A stretch of 15,901 nucleotides of DNA from Methanolinea sp. UBA473 (GTDB lineage Archaea; Halobacteriota; Methanomicrobia; Methanomicrobiales; Methanospirillaceae). The notes under the pieces were generated by a model, which was not told where the DNA came from, did no database searches, and worked only from the letters and a program-made list of their open reading frames with translations. The stretch lies in NCBI GenBank assembly GCA_002509495.1, contig DAEV01000004.1, positions 242-16,142 on the forward strand. The letters are read 5' to 3'. Shown piece by piece: positions 13,375 through 15,901 of this stretch. The position numbers and the translations under genes were made by a program. How positions within the stretch are numbered: position 1 is the first letter of the stretch; each line of letters begins with the position of its first letter.

Positions 13375-15081
13375 TTACGCCCTTATGGACCAGACGATCC
13401 TGCCGTCCCTGAAGAGGGTGATCAGCCCGCCGCTCTGGGAGACCACGACCCCGATCGACCGGGTCACCATGGTGATCCCGGCCACCGAGGAATGGCGTGA
13501 ACCGAGCCCTTTGGGAAGGTGGACCCTGCTCATATCCACGGTGATGTACCTCCCTGCGGCTTCCACGACACCGTTGCCGGTGATGAGGAACGCCCCGTCC
13601 AGCTGGGCAAACTCCTTGATATTTCCGGCAAACCCGGTATCCGTGATCCGTCGTTCCCCCTCCTTGTGGCCGTGGAACGGATTCAGGACAAACTGCTTCG
13701 AATGGGCCAGGACGTGATCGGTATCCCCGACCACGAAGGAGGTCCCGACCGCCTGCCCCTCCCTACCCTCCCTCGCGATCTGCAGGGCGACCTGCAGGAC
13801 AGAAGAGAGGACGTCCGGAGTGACGTCGGTTCCCTCGCATATCTTCTCCCGTTCCTCCGTGGTCGGCAGATCCCCGGTCATTGCCTTCGCCCCTTCGCCC
13901 AGGTGCTCCCTCAACGCCGATCTACCCGCTTCCATGGAATTCTTCTCCCATTCCTCTGCCATTTTCACGTAGGTAGCACGTTTCGCGGGGGATTCTTCTG
14001 CGAGGGAACGGAGCATCCGGGCGCAGATATGGGCGCTTGCCGCAGCGGTCGTCATATCCCCCCGCCTTTTTGCATCGTAGAAGAGCTCTTCCTGGATCGA
14101 GACAGTGCCCGGGATATCCGGGTTCGGGGGCTGTCCGCGTTTCCTGTGGAGGAGCCACTGGGAGAACACGGCGATCAGCACGACCAGGATGGCGGTGACG
14201 AGCATATAGAGGAACACCGGCTGGCTCTCGGGCGGCGGGGACGCCATGTTCTGGCCGGGCGGACCGATAGGCTCCTCCTTCAGATCCAGGGTGATCCTCT
14301 TCGAACTGGACAGTCCGTCAGACTGGAACCCCGTGACGTTGATCGTGAAGATGCCGGCTTCGGGGTAGCGGTAGGTCGCGGGGAGGTCCGCATACTGGAG
14401 ATAGATCCCATCCCCCCAGTCCACCGCGACCGAACTGATCGCAGTCCCCTGGGACCCTGTGTTGAGATTCCCATTCAGCGTGACGTTCAGCCCGTCGATG
14501 ACCGGTTCGAGGAGCGTGAGGACGGGAGGACTCGCCATGGTCCCCGGACCTCCCTGCGAACCGGGGGAAAGGGTTTCCACCCCGGGGGGAGCTCCGGGAA
14601 TCCCGGAACGTTCCATCACGAGTACTGCCAGTTCTGTACTATCCTTTCCGTCGGATTGGGTGGCCGTGACCGAGAGTGTATAGGTGCCGGCGGCAGGGTA
14701 CTGGTGGGAATAAGGGAATCCGTGGTATTCCGGGGAACTGTGATCGCCCCAGTCCCAGCGTATCGTGGTAATGGCAACATCCCCGGACCCGGGAGTGGCC
14801 GTCCCGTAGACCGTGCAGGTGAGATTGTTCACCTCGATCTGTTCCAGGACAAGGCGGGGAGGGGGACTGGAAGGAACCGGGGGGATCTCCGTGGAGGGGG
14901 TACCCGTGGTCCCGGCCGTTGTAGGAGAGACGTTTACGGGAGCAGGTCCGCTTGGAGTATCCTCCGCCGTGGTGTTCTCCGGGAATTCCGCGGATACCGC
15001 CCCGGATACCAGAAAAAGTACAATGACCAGCAGGGAAAAAATCTGCCGTGCTGCAGAAGATAAAAAGTCTCCCTTATGCAT
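13375..15081 (-). CDS. Receptor-like membrane diadenylate cyclase: signal peptide, two PKD domains, TM, DAC
   Basis: Predicted to make cyclic di-AMP from two ATP in the cytoplasm. Order in 568 residues: signal peptide (about 12-31, LLVIVLFLVSGAVSA); Thr/Pro-rich spacer (35-76); PKD domain 1 (about 78-155, WDWGDHSSPEY, YPAAGTYTLSVTA); Gly/Pro linker; PKD domain 2 (about 186-268, VDWGDG, YPEAGIFTINVT); TM helix (about 289-312) followed by HRKRG; helical linker (about 325-440); DAC/DisA_N domain (about 440-568). The DAC part has VGTSFVVGD, FVLNPFHGH, the DGA motif (495-497), LPKGLGSRH (522-530) and VVVSQSGGLITLF, closest to archaeal DacZ. After RH a serine replaces the arginine of the bacterial RHR motif. 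The PKD domains should face outside and the cyclase inside. Starting 90 bases after the SPFH gene stop, it may be cotranscribed; a TTTAATA (15127-15133, minus) could be its own promoter. A T5 run (minus, 13312-13316) may end the transcript. Confidence 0.9.
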   Translation of the reverse strand: MHKGDFLSSAARQIFSLLVIVLFLVSGAVSAEFPENTTAEDTPSGPAPVNVSPTTAGTTGTPSTEIPPVPSSPPPRLVLEQIEVNNLTCTVYGTATPGSGDVAITTIRWDWGDHSSPEYHGFPYSHQYPAAGTYTLSVTATQSDGKDSTELAVLVMERSGIPGAPPGVETLSPGSQGGPGTMASPPVLTLLEPVIDGLNVTLNGNLNTGSQGTAISSVAVDWGDGIYLQYADLPATYRYPEAGIFTINVTGFQSDGLSSSKRITLDLKEEPIGPPGQNMASPPPESQPVFLYMLVTAILVVLIAVFSQWLLHRKRGQPPNPDIPGTVSIQEELFYDAKRRGDMTTAAASAHICARMLRSLAEESPAKRATYVKMAEEWEKNSMEAGRSALREHLGEGAKAMTGDLPTTEEREKICEGTDVTPDVLSSVLQVALQIAREGREGQAVGTSFVVGDTDHVLAHSKQFVLNPFHGHKEGERRITDTGFAGNIKEFAQLDGAFLITGNGVVEAAGRYITVDMSRVHLPKGLGSRHSSVAGITMVTRSIGVVVSQSGGLITLFRDGRIVWSIRA

Positions 15082-15171
15082 CGATTCGTCCCGGTGGTTT
15101 CCCGATCAATCTATCGTGATGATCGCTATTAAAGATGGAAGATATCCCTCTTCCTGGACCCAAAAATCCCC

Positions 15172-15901
15172 CTACAACGCCCCTTCGCTCTCTGGAGTCT
15201 TCTTTGCCGGCTTTTTTTCCTCGATCCCTGGTGCCGGTCTGATCTCCTCTTTCTTTCCTTCCGTCTCCGCGGAAAGGACCTTCGAGAGGGAGACCGTCCC
15301 TGTCATATCCCCGAGCGTCATCGTGTTCAGCACCGTGGAGGGGACGATGACCAGGGTCGCTTTCTCCTTCAACCCCTCGTAGAGCATGTTCATTGCACGG
15401 AGGTGGAGGGCGGTCGGATTGTTCTGGTAGGTCCGTGCCGCCTCCTCGAACTTCTCGGCGACCTGCCGCTCCGAATCGCCGAGGATCACGCGGGCCTGGC
15501 GTTCGCGTTCCGCCTGGGCCTGCATGGACATCGCGTCCTGGAGCTCGTTCGGGATCAGGACATCCCGGATCTCGACCGAACTGACGTGGACCCCCCACTC
15601 GGTCGTCCGGAGGTCGATGATCTTCTGGAGTTCGATGTCCAGTTTCTCCCGTCCTTCCAGCATGTCGGAGAGGAGGGACTTGCCGATCACCTCCCGGAGA
15701 GCCGTCTGGGAGGCGAGGCTGATCGCGGACCGGTAGTCCTCGACCTGGAGGGCCGCCTTCTCGGGATCGAGCACCTTCCAGAAGAGGATCGCCTCGACAT
15801 CGACGGGGACGGTGTCCTTGGTCAGGGTTTTTTCGGCCTTGAACGTGGTGGTAATGATGCGGGTATCGATCCAGTAGGCGACCCGCTCCAGGACGGGGTT
15901 G
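15172..15901 (-). CDS. SPFH/Band 7 slipin (stomatin-like) protein, C-terminal 242 residues (runs off right edge)
   Basis: Stomatin-type proteins form oligomeric scaffolds on the membrane and organise local protein quality control, often with an NfeD-type protease. The visible part holds most of the SPFH domain (AYWIDTRIITTTFKAEKTLT, VPVDVEAILFWKVLDPEKAA, ALREVIGKSLLSDML, WGVHVSSVEIRDVLIPNEL). It continues into the alanine/glutamate-rich coiled coil (AMSMQAQAERERQARVILGD) and the conserved hydrophobic stretch KATLVIVPSTVLN. A charged tail rich in Lys, Glu and Pro ends the protein. The N-terminal membrane segment and start codon are outside the window, as would be any upstream nfeD gene. The next gene on the same strand is the PKD-DAC cyclase. 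Confidence 0.92.
   Translation of the reverse strand, partial: NPVLERVAYWIDTRIITTTFKAEKTLTKDTVPVDVEAILFWKVLDPEKAALQVEDYRSAISLASQTALREVIGKSLLSDMLEGREKLDIELQKIIDLRTTEWGVHVSSVEIRDVLIPNELQDAMSMQAQAERERQARVILGDSERQVAEKFEEAARTYQNNPTALHLRAMNMLYEGLKEKATLVIVPSTVLNTMTLGDMTGTVSLSKVLSAETEGKKEEIRPAPGIEEKKPAKKTPESEGAL

Noticed and set aside
13519..15063. Plus-strand open frame of 514 codons
   Set aside because: It is antisense to the PKD-DAC gene. Its product is rich in Arg, Gly and Pro with no recognisable motif, while the minus strand has clear signal peptide, PKD and DAC motifs.

Overview
The window looks like chromosomal DNA from a methanogenic euryarchaeon, most likely Methanomicrobia (Methanomicrobiales-like). 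This is inferred from GC-rich compact genes, archaeal TATA-like boxes close to several start codons, two proteins with the N-terminal LGWCP signature that I associate with the methanogen family DUF1673, an archaeal PGF-CTERM-type tail, PKD domains and a DacZ-type diadenylate cyclase domain. I see no tRNA, rRNA, CRISPR array, transposase or integrase.

Layout, left to right. (1) 1-1410, minus strand: a MarR-type regulator followed by the N-terminal 300 codons of a LonA-type ATP-dependent protease that runs off the left edge. A near-identical operator-like dyad lies before each gene, which suggests autoregulation plus control of lon. (2) 1539-1808, minus: a small acidic protein of unknown function. 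(3) 2026-3795, plus: an HTH regulator with a CxxCx5C motif and a dyad at its promoter, translationally coupled (ATGA) to a membrane protein with a PH-like domain. A four-TM DUF1673-like protein follows. (4) 3897-6501, minus: a medium-chain-type acyl-CoA synthetase and a family 3 solute-binding lipoprotein, apparently separate units. (5) 6627-7924, plus: a surface protein with both a lipobox and a PGF-CTERM-like tail, coupled (TGATG) to a small two-TM protein. (6) 7925-8509: a 585-nt AT-rich gap rich in inverted repeats. (7) 8510-11122, plus: an 870-residue subtilisin-family protease without an evident signal peptide. (8) 11228-12721, plus: a 14-TM MFS exporter of the DHA2 type. (9) 12738-15901, minus: a slipin/stomatin (SPFH) protein entering from the right edge, then a membrane receptor-like diadenylate cyclase, then a membrane-anchored RidA-family protein.

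The most striking gene is 13375-15081. It encodes a signal peptide, two extracellular PKD domains, one transmembrane helix, a helical linker and a C-terminal DAC (DisA_N) domain. The order suggests that something sensed at the cell surface controls cyclic di-AMP synthesis inside the cell. An SPFH membrane-scaffold gene lies immediately upstream on the same strand. The MarR/Lon pair with shared operators is the second system worth testing. Several encoded proteins act at the cell surface (PKD-DAC, PGF-CTERM lipoprotein, solute-binding lipoprotein, anchored RidA, SPFH protein, exporter), but nothing in the sequence proves they work together.
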